This document shows, piece by piece, positions 22,677 to 32,414 of a stretch of DNA of 64,000 nt. Position 1 is the first letter of the stretch. Every line of letters begins with the position of its first letter. Source of the DNA: Sphingobacterium sp. FBM7-1 (GTDB lineage: Bacteria > Bacteroidota > Bacteroidia > Sphingobacteriales > Sphingobacteriaceae); the NCBI RefSeq assembly GCF_020687765.1, contig NZ_JAJEWJ010000001.1, forward strand, positions 682,001 through 746,000, written 5' to 3'. The notes below the pieces were generated by a model that was not told where the DNA came from, searched no databases, and worked only from the letters and a program-made list of their open reading frames with translations. The translations under genes and the position numbers were made by a program.

Positions 22677-24830
22677 CTACTCTTTGGTGAACATATTTCC
22701 AATTTCCCGACTTATTTTTCGGAAAATAGGTGCTGTTTTGACATGTTCATAATCATCTATGTATCTATTTTCACGACGACTCGGAAAAATGAGAATCAAG
22801 TTCTGCTTTTTGAAATAACGTCCAACTCGCTTCGCAAGTCCGTCAAGGGAATCTCTGTAAGATACATCACCATAGCGTGCGGAGACAAAAACCAATAATG
22901 CATCTGCATTACTATACGTGGCAAGGCCATAAATATTATCCCAATCCTCGTAATTTTCAAAAGAGCAGGGAACGCTCGTTTCCAGCATTTTAAATACTTC
23001 TAAAATGGCAGCTTGTGTACGTAGGTCACAAACGAAACTGAGCGGGAGGGTCAGCTCGCTAGCGAATTTCAGCATTTTCTCTATCCAGTACTCAAATCCT
23101 TTTTCGGATTCCGCTAGTGGGGGGACGAAAACAATGATGGATTTATTCGCGAGAAACGGATTGACAAATTTGCACATAAACAAATTGGCGTCGGTACGAT
23201 TTAAAATACTCTCTGTTTTTTCGCCTACAATCTTATCAATAAAAGATGTTGCACTCGGCCATCCTAAAATAAGGCAATCCGCCAGAATATCTTCTGACGT
23301 ACGACCGATACCGCTGGCAATATTAAAGTCTATGGTCGATATGAGTTCCACGTCCATTTCCGATCCGGAAGCATACTTCGCCATGCTATCCAGATTTTTT
23401 CGGGCGTTCGCCATGTTTCGTTCTGCTTGCTCATTATCCGGAACGACACTTAAAATATGGAGGGGATGTGGCGATTTTTTAGATTTTATTAACGTCGCAA
23501 AGTCCAAGATGGGCTCCATGGTGTCTAAATTAGCGATCGGTAATAAGAGGCGTTCTTCATGTTCTGGAACATGTTCGATATGCTCATCATCTTGATGCCC
23601 TTCCATGACAATCCGACGCGAAGCACTTTCCGTCACCAACGAAGCAATGATACAGGTGATCAGGATCAATACAATCGTACCGTTGAGTACATTTTCATCG
23701 ATAATCTCCCGGTCATACCCGACCATTATAATCGCTAAGGTAGCTGCAGCGTGTGCATTACTCAATCCAAAGATCAAGTTTCTATCGTTTTTGGAATACT
23801 TTGCAAAGAAACTCGTCGCGGTCGCTGCTAAGAATTTTCCTGTTACGGCAACAACCGTTAATGTCCCGGCGATGATAAGCGCCATTGGCCCCTTCATTAA
23901 CACACTGGTATCCACAATCATCCCTACGGATATCAAAAAGAAAGGAATGAAAATGGCATTACCAATAAATTCGATTCGATTCATCAGGGCGGAGGAATGA
24001 GGTATGAGCTTGTTAAGGGCTAAACCCGCCACAAATGCTCCAATAATCGGTTCTAATCCGGCTATCTCCGCTAGAAACGCCGCAAAGAAAACCACGGCAA
24101 GTACGAAAATGTAGTGTGCCGTTTTTTCGCTCTCGATCTTCTGGAAAAACCATTTAGCAATCCGCGGAATAACGCCGAACATAATAAATAGAAAGAGTAT
24201 AAACGACACCCCAAGCGTTACCCAGAAGTCTTGATTAATCTCACCTTGCGTCGCTCCAACAATGACGGCCAGGATAATCAGCACGGCCGTATCGGTTAGT
24301 ATCGTTCCCCCAATGGTAATGGCAACCGCTTCACGTTTCGAAATACCATAACTATTCACGATGGGATACGACACTAAAGTGTGCGTGGCAAACATACTAG
24401 CAATCAATATACTAGGCATAAGATCGTAACCTAGCAAATAATAACATACCGGGAAGCCAATACCGATTGGAATGAGGAATGTAAACACACCAAACAGCAA
24501 GCTCTTGTTTCGTGTTTTTTTAAATTCATTCATATCAAGTTCCAGTCCCGCTATGAACATAATATATAAAAGACCAATGGTTGAAAACAAATCGATTGCA
24601 TCTACCCCGTTTCCTTGTAATGTATCTTTATCAATTTTCGCCAACCAATTTAGCCCATGTGGCCCCAATAGCACGCCAAATAAAATCAACCCGATAATAC
24701 CGGGCACTTTAATAGGCCGCAAAATGATTGGGGAAATCAGAATAATCGTTAGTATAATACTAAAAACTAATACGGGATTCGTAATAGGTGTCGAAAATGC
24801 TTCTGATATATGATGTAATAGTTTATCCAT
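22677..24830 (-). CDS. CPA2-type cation:proton antiporter with C-terminal USP-like domain
   Basis: A 717-residue inner-membrane protein. The first ~420 residues carry about 12 membrane segments of the Kef/NhaS-like CPA2 family (GVLLGPHGLNWLAKID, LYIMFIAGLELDMNEFKKT, TDTAVLIILAVIVG, EPIIGAFVAGLALNKLIPHSS). Residues ~430-717 are cytoplasmic and resemble universal-stress-protein domains (HILSVVPDNEQAERN, IIVFVPPLAESEKGFEYWIEKML), which may sense nucleotides. It would exchange Na+ or K+ for H+. No TrkA-N/RCK domain is present, unlike KefB/KefC. It stands alone, ending 4 bp from the convergent lacI-type gene. Confidence 0.88.
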   Translation of the reverse strand: MDKLLHHISEAFSTPITNPVLVFSIILTIILISPIILRPIKVPGIIGLILFGVLLGPHGLNWLAKIDKDTLQGNGVDAIDLFSTIGLLYIMFIAGLELDMNEFKKTRNKSLLFGVFTFLIPIGIGFPVCYYLLGYDLMPSILIASMFATHTLVSYPIVNSYGISKREAVAITIGGTILTDTAVLIILAVIVGATQGEINQDFWVTLGVSFILFLFIMFGVIPRIAKWFFQKIESEKTAHYIFVLAVVFFAAFLAEIAGLEPIIGAFVAGLALNKLIPHSSALMNRIEFIGNAIFIPFFLISVGMIVDTSVLMKGPMALIIAGTLTVVAVTGKFLAATATSFFAKYSKNDRNLIFGLSNAHAAATLAIIMVGYDREIIDENVLNGTIVLILITCIIASLVTESASRRIVMEGHQDDEHIEHVPEHEERLLLPIANLDTMEPILDFATLIKSKKSPHPLHILSVVPDNEQAERNMANARKNLDSMAKYASGSEMDVELISTIDFNIASGIGRTSEDILADCLILGWPSATSFIDKIVGEKTESILNRTDANLFMCKFVNPFLANKSIIVFVPPLAESEKGFEYWIEKMLKFASELTLPLSFVCDLRTQAAILEVFKMLETSVPCSFENYEDWDNIYGLATYSNADALLVFVSARYGDVSYRDSLDGLAKRVGRYFKKQNLILIFPSRRENRYIDDYEHVKTAPIFRKISREIGNMFTKE

Positions 24831-24879
24831 AGTATTATAAAAATAGCGGAAAATAAGAAAAGTTCGGTCTTTTTCTAAA

Positions 24880-26094
24880 TTATTTAAACTGAATCGTTTT
24901 AATCGGAGAAATCCGGCTGATCAACATCGTCGGAATAAATAACGTGAGCATCCCAATAATTATTACCGCAACATTTAAACCTACTACTTCATACCAAGTG
25001 ATATACATCGGTACATAAGGGATGTAATAGGTATAGGGATCCAAGGTAAAGAAGTGCGTATTTGTTTGAAAAAAATAGAGAAAAAGAGCGATAAGATTCC
25101 CGATAATCAAACCTACTCCAATAAGATAAATCGAACCGTATAAAAACACCTGTCGGATTCCTGCACTTGGATAACCTAACGCCTTTAATATCCCGATCAT
25201 CGAAGAACGTTCTAAAATACTGATTAACAAAGCAGATATCATATTAATCACCGCTACGATAACCATGAGTACGAAAATGATATTATCATTCATGTCGAGC
25301 ATATTTAACCAATTAAAAATATCTGGCATTTGCTGAACGATGTTTGAAGCATCCATTTGGGAGGGCAATATATTATTTATCTGAGCGGTGGTGTTTTCCA
25401 ATGAATCAAAAGCCTTTATCCTAATTTGATATGCCCCCACTTCGTTTTCTTCCAAGTTATTTAACCTTCTAATTAAGTCTAATGAACCGATGACATAAGT
25501 TTTGTCTAGCTCTTCTGTGTGCGTGGTATAAATACCTTGAATAGTAAAGGGACGTCGCCGGATCGGTTCTTGTATGAAATACATAATGAACTTATCGCCA
25601 ACGTTGAGCCCTAGTCTGTTTGCTAAATATTCCGAAATTAGAAGCTGCGTATCACCGCCGTCCGAAAAATTGAGTGTATCACCTTGTATAATATTTTTTT
25701 GTATATAGAGTTGGTTATAACTCTTATCGACACCTTTTAATAACACGCCTTCCACCTCCCCGTTAACGTTCATGATACCCGCTTTCGTAGCAAAGGGTGT
25801 AATGTCGATGACTTGCGGCAGGGTCCTTAGTTGCGCAAGGGTTTGGGGAGCTAATTCAATTGGTGTATTTTCAAAGGAGGCACTCAAATCATTCTTTGTG
25901 ATAACGATGTCACCAAAGAACCCTCTTTGCTTCTCGATAATTTCCTGCTTAAATCCATTGAGGATAGCGACAGACAAAATAATAGCGGAAATGGCCAGGG
26001 CCAACGCTCCTATCGTAACACGGACGATCAGCTTCGAAAACGTCCGATGCCCCATGAATGTAATCCGCTTAGCTAAAAAGTAAGGAAAATTCAA
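24880..26094 (-). CDS. LolC/LolE-type ABC transporter permease (FtsX/MacB family)
   Basis: A 404-residue inner-membrane permease with the LolCDE topology: first membrane segment within LIVRVTIGALALAISAIILSVAILNGFKQEI (about 20-50), a periplasmic MacB-like domain (about 50-260), then three membrane segments (about 270-300, 320-350, 370-400; IIFVLMVIVAVINMISALLISILERSSMIGILKALGYP). It probably helps extract lipoproteins from the inner membrane for transport to the outer membrane, together with a LolD ATPase encoded elsewhere. The N-terminal FPYFLAKRI is typical of the Bacteroidetes copy. It is divergent from fmt. Confidence 0.85.
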   Translation of the reverse strand: MNFPYFLAKRITFMGHRTFSKLIVRVTIGALALAISAIILSVAILNGFKQEIIEKQRGFFGDIVITKNDLSASFENTPIELAPQTLAQLRTLPQVIDITPFATKAGIMNVNGEVEGVLLKGVDKSYNQLYIQKNIIQGDTLNFSDGGDTQLLISEYLANRLGLNVGDKFIMYFIQEPIRRRPFTIQGIYTTHTEELDKTYVIGSLDLIRRLNNLEENEVGAYQIRIKAFDSLENTTAQINNILPSQMDASNIVQQMPDIFNWLNMLDMNDNIIFVLMVIVAVINMISALLISILERSSMIGILKALGYPSAGIRQVFLYGSIYLIGVGLIIGNLIALFLYFFQTNTHFFTLDPYTYYIPYVPMYITWYEVVGLNVAVIIIGMLTLFIPTMLISRISPIKTIQFK

Positions 26095-26103
26095 GGTGAA
26101 TAT

Positions 26104-26111
26104 TAATTTTG
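26104..26111 (+). promoter_or_regulatory. Promoter -7 element upstream of fmt
   Basis: TAATTTTG matches the Bacteroidetes -7 consensus TAnnTTTG and lies about 49 bp upstream of the fmt start, in the short gap between divergent genes. The -33 element is not clear. Confidence 0.55.
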
Positions 26112-26159
26112 TAACTTCGCAAAGTTAATAATTTTTGTCACTTACTTCTACTTACTATT

Positions 26160-27074
26160 ATGCGGATTATTTTTATGGGCACCCCTGATTTTGCAGTTGC
26201 ATCCTTGGAAGCGTTACTACACGCCGGTGAAGAAGTGGTCGCTGTAATCACAACGCCTGATAAGCCCGCAGGACGCGGACAGAAAATGCACGAATCAGCG
26301 GTGAAAAAATATGCAATACAACAAGGCTTACCGGTTTTACAACCAGAAAAGTTGAGAGACCCCAATTTTATTGCCACCCTGCGGTCCTACCGCGCAGACC
26401 TCCAAATTGTCGTTGCTTTCCGCATGCTTCCCGAAATCGTTTGGAATATGCCGCCGCGTGGCACCATTAATGTTCATGCTTCACTTCTCCCCCAATATCG
26501 CGGCGCCGCTCCTATCAACCACGCTATTATACAGGGTGAAACCGTTACCGGTGTAACCACGTTTTTGTTACAACAGGAGATAGATACCGGAAACATTCTT
26601 TTCTCGCAACAGGTCGAAATCGCACCCGATGATACCGCAGGTATATTGCATGATAAATTGATGGTAGCTGGAGCGGAAATATTGCTTAAAACAGTGCAGG
26701 CAATCAAAGACGATAAACTCCAACCTATTCCACAAGCAGCGTTCGAAAATACCGCGTTGAAATCTGCTCCCAAAATATTTAAAGAAGATGGTGAAATCAT
26801 ATGGGATAACCCCACGGATCAGGTATACAATCAAATCCGAGGATTGAGTCCCTATCCCGCTGCGTTTACACATTTAAACGGAAAGGTTTTGAAAATTTTT
26901 GAAACAACAAGGGGGGAATTTTCAGATAAAAAGCCCGGCACATATACCACGGATGGAAAAAACTTTTTATCGTTCGCGACCCAAGATGGTTCCCTCTTGG
27001 TAACATCGCTTCAATTAGAAGGTAAAAAGAGGATGGCTATAACTGATTTTTTGAGAGGTTACAGACTCGATTAA
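26160..27074 (+). CDS. fmt: Methionyl-tRNA formyltransferase
   Basis: A 304-residue Fmt that transfers a formyl group from 10-formyl-THF to initiator Met-tRNA. Catalytic domain: RIIFMGTPDFAVASLEAL at the N-terminus, INVHASLLPQYRGAAPINHAI with the catalytic Asn/His, and LLQQEIDTGNIL with the Asp. The C-terminal tRNA-binding OB-like domain (about 205-304) includes YNQIRGLSPYPAAFT. Length is as expected. It runs toward the small XRE gene, ending 7 bp from it. Confidence 0.97.
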   Translation: MRIIFMGTPDFAVASLEALLHAGEEVVAVITTPDKPAGRGQKMHESAVKKYAIQQGLPVLQPEKLRDPNFIATLRSYRADLQIVVAFRMLPEIVWNMPPRGTINVHASLLPQYRGAAPINHAIIQGETVTGVTTFLLQQEIDTGNILFSQQVEIAPDDTAGILHDKLMVAGAEILLKTVQAIKDDKLQPIPQAAFENTALKSAPKIFKEDGEIIWDNPTDQVYNQIRGLSPYPAAFTHLNGKVLKIFETTRGEFSDKKPGTYTTDGKNFLSFATQDGSLLVTSLQLEGKKRMAITDFLRGYRLD

Positions 27075-27081
27075 GCGTTTA

Positions 27082-27294
27082 TTATTCTCCTTCTTCGATA
27101 TATTCCATTAATTCTCCAGGTTGACAGTCTAACGCTTTACAAAGTGCCTCTAACGTACTTAATCGAATTGCTTTCGATTTTTCATTTTTGATAATAGAAA
27201 GATTAGACAACGTAATCCCTACCCGATGACTTAGCTCATTCAAGGAGACTTTCTTTTCAGACATAAGCTTATCTAAATGAATTTTAATTGGCAT
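27082..27294 (-). CDS. Small XRE/Cro-C1-type helix-turn-helix regulator
   Basis: A 70-residue DNA-binding protein consisting almost only of an HTH domain of the HTH_26/XRE kind (KIHLDKLMSEKKVSLNELSHRVGITLSNLSIIKN..., then LSTLEALCKALDCQPGELMEY). Such proteins often accompany a DUF2975 membrane protein; no such partner is seen here. It is convergent with fmt. Target unknown. Confidence 0.85.
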   Translation of the reverse strand: MPIKIHLDKLMSEKKVSLNELSHRVGITLSNLSIIKNEKSKAIRLSTLEALCKALDCQPGELMEYIEEGE

Positions 27295-27641
27295 AACTTT
27301 TCAATTTAAAGATGAAATATTGTACTAAGCGTAACAATCTGGATATCGAATATGTTTTATATACTTGCGAAATTTCCTTCCATACGTTTACTTAAGAAAT
27401 TCATAACAAAGGTGTTACTATAATTTATCCAAGCAGTCCAGACAAAATAAAACGATCATTCTTTCGTTTTAACTAGCGACAGCGAGGAATTGGAATAATT
27501 TTTGTTAGTAAAACAATATAAAACCTCACTTGTTAACTTCCTCATACAGAGTATTTAATTTACACTTATATGAAGGAACTTTCAGTAAAATTCACTATTT
27601 TTGCAGACATTTCAAAAGAGAAAGGTATTTTATACATTTAA
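27295..27641. promoter_or_regulatory. Intergenic region with rpoD promoter element at 27596-27603
   Basis: About 350 bp without a gene. TATTTTTG at 27596-27603 fits the TAnnTTTG -7 consensus, 38 bp upstream of the rpoD ATG; CTTTC about 20 bp before it is a weak -33. The remainder is AT-rich and shows nothing else. Confidence 0.5.
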
Positions 27642-28502
27642 ATGAGACAGCTCAAAATTACACAATCCATTACCAATCGCGAATCGCAGTCGTTAGACAA
27701 ATATTTGCATGAGATTGGTAAAGTAGACTTAATCACCGCCGAAGAAGAAGTAATCTTGGCTCAGCGTATCCGAGAAGGAGATCAAGTTGCTTTGGAGAAA
27801 TTGACAAAAACCAATTTACGTTTCGTTGTTTCTGTTGCTAAACAATATCAGAATCAAGGTCTTACTTTAGGAGACTTGATTAACGAGGGCAATTTAGGCT
27901 TAATTAAAGCAGCAAAACGCTTCGATGAAACAAAAGGGTTTAAGTTCATTTCTTATGCGGTATGGTGGATTCGCCAGTCTATCTTGCAAGCGATTGCTGA
28001 ACAATCCCGTATTGTGCGCTTGCCCCTGAACCAAGTAGGTTCATTGAGCAAAATCAGCAAAGCTTTTTCCAAATTGGAGCAGGAATATGAGCGTGAACCT
28101 TCTCCGGAGGAGTTAGCCGATATTTTGGAAACTACGGTAGACAAAGTGTCAGATACACTAAGTAACTCAGGAAGACACGTATCAATGGACGCACCCTTTG
28201 TTCAAGGGGAAGAAAACACGCTTCTGGACGTGTTGGAAAATGCGGATCCGGATACAGATAGTATACTGATTGATGAGTCGCTATCGGAGGAGATTAAACG
28301 TTCATTGTCTACCTTGACAGAGAGAGAACGCGAAATTATCGTCTTATTTTTTGGACTAGGAACCAACCACCAATTATCCCTTGAGGAAATAGGTGAGAAA
28401 TTTAGCTTGACGAGAGAACGTGTACGCCAAATCAAGGACAAAGCACTACAGCGCCTTCGCCATACTTCGCGAAGTAAAATTTTAAAATCTTATTTAGGCT
28501 AA
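27642..28502 (+). CDS. rpoD: Primary RNA polymerase sigma factor (sigma-70/RpoD)
   Basis: A 286-residue sigma-70 protein lacking region 1.1, as is normal for the primary sigma of Bacteroidetes (about 286-290 residues). Visible regions: 1.2 ([28 protein letters not shown]), 2 ([37 protein letters not shown]...[13 protein letters not shown]), 3 ([33 protein letters not shown]) and 4 with its HTH ([30 protein letters not shown]). It directs transcription from TAnnTTTG promoters such as those noted in this window. Single-gene transcript with its own promoter and terminator. Confidence 0.97.
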   Translation: MRQLKITQSITNRESQSLDKYLHEIGKVDLITAEEEVILAQRIREGDQVALEKLTKTNLRFVVSVAKQYQNQGLTLGDLINEGNLGLIKAAKRFDETKGFKFISYAVWWIRQSILQAIAEQSRIVRLPLNQVGSLSKISKAFSKLEQEYEREPSPEELADILETTVDKVSDTLSNSGRHVSMDAPFVQGEENTLLDVLENADPDTDSILIDESLSEEIKRSLSTLTEREREIIVLFFGLGTNHQLSLEEIGEKFSLTRERVRQIKDKALQRLRHTSRSKILKSYLG

Positions 28503-28521
28503 TCGCCAACATCTTATTAGC

Positions 28522-28547
28522 AATGCGCAGCCCAAAAGCTGCGCATT
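28522..28547 (+). terminator. Rho-independent terminator of rpoD
   Basis: AATGCGCAGC and GCTGCGCATT form a 10-bp perfect stem around CCAAAA, followed by a T-run on the plus strand, 20 bp after the rpoD stop. Confidence 0.9.
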
Positions 28548-28562
28548 TTTTATTTTTGGTAT

Positions 28563-31412
28563 CTATTCTTGTGTGTCTGGTAAGAGAATAAATTGGAAGA
28601 GCTTCTCTTCTTTTAAATATTTGGCTGCAGTTTCTTTAACCGATTCTACCGATATTTTATCAAGATCTTGCAGGTAACGGCTGATATACGTTGGATCTTC
28701 TTCTCGTTGATAAGCACCAGAAAGCTGCCCCATCCAAAACCTATTTTCTTTTAATGATAACTCCAATTGCCTTTTCTGCTCAATTTTAAACTTCTCTAGA
28801 TCAGATGCCAATGGCCCATTCTGTTTTACTTTATCGATTTCTTCTAAAGCAGATTGAATCAGTGATGTATATTGATCTACTCCGGTACCAAACGACACGG
28901 TAAAACTGTATCTGTTTTTAGGATGTTTGGTGGTGGATGCTCGAGCTCCGGTTCCGTAAACACCACTTTCTTCTTCGCGCAAACGCTCAATCAGCTTTAT
29001 ACTCAGTACGCTTTCCAAAGCGTTCATATTTAGATTTTCTATTTCATTATATGTATAATCGCCATAGTAAGTCAGTATCACATTTGCTTTTTCTTCCTGG
29101 CCCTTGCGCACCACTTTTTCGAAGCCCGTTTCCGGCTCGTAAATCCCTAGGTCTTTCGCTTGCTCCTTGCGGTCTATTATAGGCAAAGCTGCTAGATAAT
29201 TTTCCAGATAAGGTTTGATTTCTTCTTCCGTAAACGATCCTACAATGGTAAATACAAAATCGGAAGCATCTGCAAAACGTTCTTTATATATCGTTAATGC
29301 GCGATCTTTATCGATTTTATTAATTCCTTCTGCCGAGATAGGCATACGACGAATATTACCGTTATACAAGTTTTCTAAAATTGTTTTTCTAAAAACAAAA
29401 TTAGGATCACTCTCTTGATTACTGATCATAGACAACGACCTCGTGATAATACTTTGGAATATGTCATTTTCAATCCGAGGTTCCGTAAAATAGCCATAGA
29501 TCAATTCGAAGGCTGTATGCAGTCCTTCTTTGTCCGTATAACCAGAAACACCTTCATAACGTTCGTTTATATAAGGACTGATATTGACATTTTTACCCGT
29601 CATGTATTTTCGTAGCTCAACGGTATTTAATTGCCCTACACCACTACTATTAACCAAATTAGCTGCTTGAGCCGCCGAGAAGTAGTCGCTATCGCTATAG
29701 AGCGAGGTTCCTCCTGCACTAAATGCGCTAATTAAGATTTCGTCATTCTTAAATGTAGTCGGTTTCAAAACAACTTTAACCCCATTACTCAGTATCCATT
29801 CTTTCGCATCTATAGCTTCGATAGGCTTTTCGGAGGCAAGCATGCCCGCCTTTGGCACTTTTGAGATCAGCGGCAAGTCAGACACTTTATCTTCATATAC
29901 ACCGACCGCTTCCCTTTCGACTTCTTCAAACCAGCCATCTACCTGCTGTCGATCTGGAAGGTTTTCCTTTTCCTGATCAGGAGCCATAATAATAACGTCC
30001 CGATTGGTATCGATATAAAACGACTCCCCGATTGCATCTACTTCGCCCAGCGTTAACGTAGGCAGAAGTTGCTTATATAATTGGTATAAGTCCTCATTAC
30101 TTAATGCAGGACTATCTTCCAGATAAAAATTCAAGTATCGGTTTACATAATGCTCCGATTTCTTCTTATCGCGCTCACTATAAGCTGTTTCGTTATTCTT
30201 TTGGATACTCACGATTGCCCGCGCGAACTCGGTAGCTGTAAAACCATGTTTCTGCACACGTTCCAGTTCGCGGACCAAAGCCTTAAAACCTTCTTCAAAT
30301 TCGTTTGGTTTTGCAACAAAAAACGCCGTATAGGCGTCTAGACCACCTAAAAACTCATCAATCCCCACACTGGCTTGTATAAAGGGCGGATGCGCAGATT
30401 GCGCCAATTCGGATAAACGGGCGTTGAGCATAGTACTGTAAACTGATTTTAGCATGCTTTTTCGGAAATCCAGCACGGTCTCTACCTTTTCTTCCGGATG
30501 CTTTATCGAAATTTGTCCCACCGTGTATGTCATTTCCGGGTCCGTAACCGCTATAAATTGATTTTCATCTAACAGAGGCACATTATATTCGACATGTTCA
30601 GGAAAATTTAGTGGCGAGGTTAAGTCACTGAACAACCTGTTGATTTCTGCTTCCATCGTTTCCACATCAATATCCCCCACAATAATCAATGCCTGTAAGT
30701 CCGGTCGGTACCATTTTTTATGAAAGTTCCGTAATACATCCGAAGGAAAATTTCGGATAACCTTTTCGGTACCTATCGGTAAACGATGGGAATAACGCGA
30801 GTTATTGAGCATAATGGGTAAATATTGATCACGCATACGTTGCCCCGCGCCCCTTCCACCCCGCATTTCTTCTAACACAACGCCACGTTCTTTATCAATT
30901 TCCTCATCCGTCAGTAAGGCATCTTGCGCCCAATCCCGTAATACTTGAAGCCCATTTTTTAATAGTTCGGGATCATCAGACGGAATAGGCAATTGGTAAA
31001 CGGTTTTATCAAAGCCTGTATATGCATTCAGATCACTTCCAAACCGTACACCGGCACGTTGTAGATAGTCCACCAACTCATTTTTCGGAAAATGTTTCAG
31101 CCCATTGAAATTCATATGTTCCATAAAATGGGCCAATCCTAATTCTTCCTCGGTTTCCAAAATAGAGCCAACTTTGGTTGCCAAATACATCGTTACACGA
31201 TCTTTGGGTTCTATGTTTTTACGGATGAAATATTGAAATCCATTATCCAATGTACCTGTTTTGACTTCCTGATCAAATGGCAAGGGAGCATCCCAAGAAA
31301 GTGTATCGACAGTGTTCCGTGATTCTTTCAGCGTAATCGCCTGCAAAGGTTCACTAAGCAGGAACAAGCTCAATAACAAAAATGCGCTAGCAAAAGGTTT
31401 TATAAAATTCAT
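28563..31412 (-). CDS. M16 family zinc metallopeptidase, exported
   Basis: A 949-residue pitrilysin/PqqL-like peptidase with signal peptide (to about residue 25). The inverted zinc motif HxxEH is HFMEH (H95-H99), with downstream acidic ligands in DKERGVVLEEMRGGRG. The second M16 half (about 540-940) lacks the motif, as expected for the paired inactive domain, and has the R/Y-rich ESGVYGTGARAST segment. It probably degrades peptides in the periplasm or at the cell surface. Length is typical of two M16 repeat pairs. Monocistronic. Confidence 0.93.
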   Translation of the reverse strand: MNFIKPFASAFLLLSLFLLSEPLQAITLKESRNTVDTLSWDAPLPFDQEVKTGTLDNGFQYFIRKNIEPKDRVTMYLATKVGSILETEEELGLAHFMEHMNFNGLKHFPKNELVDYLQRAGVRFGSDLNAYTGFDKTVYQLPIPSDDPELLKNGLQVLRDWAQDALLTDEEIDKERGVVLEEMRGGRGAGQRMRDQYLPIMLNNSRYSHRLPIGTEKVIRNFPSDVLRNFHKKWYRPDLQALIIVGDIDVETMEAEINRLFSDLTSPLNFPEHVEYNVPLLDENQFIAVTDPEMTYTVGQISIKHPEEKVETVLDFRKSMLKSVYSTMLNARLSELAQSAHPPFIQASVGIDEFLGGLDAYTAFFVAKPNEFEEGFKALVRELERVQKHGFTATEFARAIVSIQKNNETAYSERDKKKSEHYVNRYLNFYLEDSPALSNEDLYQLYKQLLPTLTLGEVDAIGESFYIDTNRDVIIMAPDQEKENLPDRQQVDGWFEEVEREAVGVYEDKVSDLPLISKVPKAGMLASEKPIEAIDAKEWILSNGVKVVLKPTTFKNDEILISAFSAGGTSLYSDSDYFSAAQAANLVNSSGVGQLNTVELRKYMTGKNVNISPYINERYEGVSGYTDKEGLHTAFELIYGYFTEPRIENDIFQSIITRSLSMISNQESDPNFVFRKTILENLYNGNIRRMPISAEGINKIDKDRALTIYKERFADASDFVFTIVGSFTEEEIKPYLENYLAALPIIDRKEQAKDLGIYEPETGFEKVVRKGQEEKANVILTYYGDYTYNEIENLNMNALESVLSIKLIERLREEESGVYGTGARASTTKHPKNRYSFTVSFGTGVDQYTSLIQSALEEIDKVKQNGPLASDLEKFKIEQKRQLELSLKENRFWMGQLSGAYQREEDPTYISRYLQDLDKISVESVKETAAKYLKEEKLFQFILLPDTQE

Positions 31413-31583
31413 TAACCGTTGTATTTGTTGTGTTTTAATAGACTGAATAAGGTAAACCTACAAATTTTTTGTGTTTTAGAAAATATGTGGGTGATTTTAG
31501 GATGAAGTTGTTCGCGTAAAATTTAGGAATCGGCGTTCTTTACGGAATGCTAAAAGCGCATTTGCGAAGCGAAATACGAACAA

Positions 31584-31614
31584 AAAAAGCGTTTAAAAAC
31601 ATTAAACGCTTTTT
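31584..31614 (-). terminator. Terminator downstream of tRNA-Arg
   Basis: AAAAAGCGTTTAA and TTAAACGCTTTTT form a 13-bp stem around AAACA, 12 bp beyond the tRNA 3' end on the minus strand. It may also stop plus-strand read-through. Confidence 0.85.
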
Positions 31615-31626
31615 CTGATTTTTTTG

Positions 31627-31698
31627 TGTCCCCGACGAGATTCGAACTCATATCTTCAGAACCGGAATCTGAAATTCTATCCATTGAACTACGGAGAC
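31627..31698 (-). tRNA. tRNA-Arg (anticodon CCG)
   Basis: A 72-nt cloverleaf read on the minus strand. The acceptor stem GTCTCCG pairs with CGGGGAC (one G-T), discriminator A; the anticodon stem TCAGA/TCTGA encloses loop TTCCGGT with anticodon CCG (reads CGG, Arg); the T-loop is GTTCGAATC. CCA is not encoded. No integrase or att duplication lies next to it. Confidence 0.95.
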
Positions 31699-31771
31699 TG
31701 CGCTGGCAAAAATACTATTTTTTACCTGACTTTAAAATCGAAATGAAAAATATAATGCCAGCGACTATTTT

Positions 31772-32401
31772 TTAATGGTCGTGGCCATCTTCGCCCACTA
31801 GGTGAACTCCCACTTTCAGGTCGAGATCATTGGCTCCGGTGAATTGGGTAAAATTGGCATTGTTCCAATCGTCAGCCGTGACATTAGCTTTCACACCCGG
31901 ATTTAAATGGCGCATAACATAGCGTAACGTAAACATATTCGTTTCTTTCAAAACTGTCAAATACCCCGTAACACCTACATTTACCCGATTATTATCGGCA
32001 TCTCTATCGGCATATACATACGTTAAGATACCCGCCTCAGCACCCAATATAAATGCCTGGTGCGTTTCGGCCCGGTTCAGAAACGTTTGTTGGGTCTCGC
32101 GCCCTGCAAAATCCGTCGCCTTCAATTCGAGCCGATACGTTTTTCCCACTTCTAGATGCAGATGCACATCTACCGGCGGAAGCATTTTCGCGCCTTCAAA
32201 TCTAACCTCTTCGATTTCGGGGTTAGTAATGTCATTATAATGGTAATGGTCGTCGTGTGCTTCACGCTCTACTTCGGTAAACGTTAACGTCGCTGTACCG
32301 ACTTCCTCTTGGTCAACCTCCGGAGTCGGATCATCCTTAGAACAAGAAGGAGCAAAGAAAAGTATACTGATCGCTATAATAAAAAGATGTGCTTGTTTCA
32401 T
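31772..32401 (-). CDS. Histidine-rich lipoprotein, metal-handling candidate
   Basis: A 209-residue lipoprotein (lipobox FAPSC, Cys20) with clustered histidines: AHDDHYHYND near 52-61, DVHLHLE, and a C-terminal GEDGHDH. The rest looks like a beta-sandwich (TATLTFTEVE, TYRLELKATDF). I do not recognise a characterised family. It follows the TonB receptor by 13 bp in one operon led by a small His/Cys-rich protein and a Fur-family-like palindrome, so a role in zinc (or another transition metal) capture at the outer membrane is likely, but this is inference. Confidence 0.8.
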   Translation of the reverse strand: MKQAHLFIIAISILFFAPSCSKDDPTPEVDQEEVGTATLTFTEVEREAHDDHYHYNDITNPEIEEVRFEGAKMLPPVDVHLHLEVGKTYRLELKATDFAGRETQQTFLNRAETHQAFILGAEAGILTYVYADRDADNNRVNVGVTGYLTVLKETNMFTLRYVMRHLNPGVKANVTADDWNNANFTQFTGANDLDLKVGVHLVGEDGHDH

Positions 32402-32414
32402 GTGTTTGATAAAT

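Noticed and set aside
31627..31698. tRNA-Arg as an attachment site for an element
   Set aside because: No integrase or repeat of the tRNA 3' end is nearby. The mobile island begins 5 kb away and has its own end repeats.
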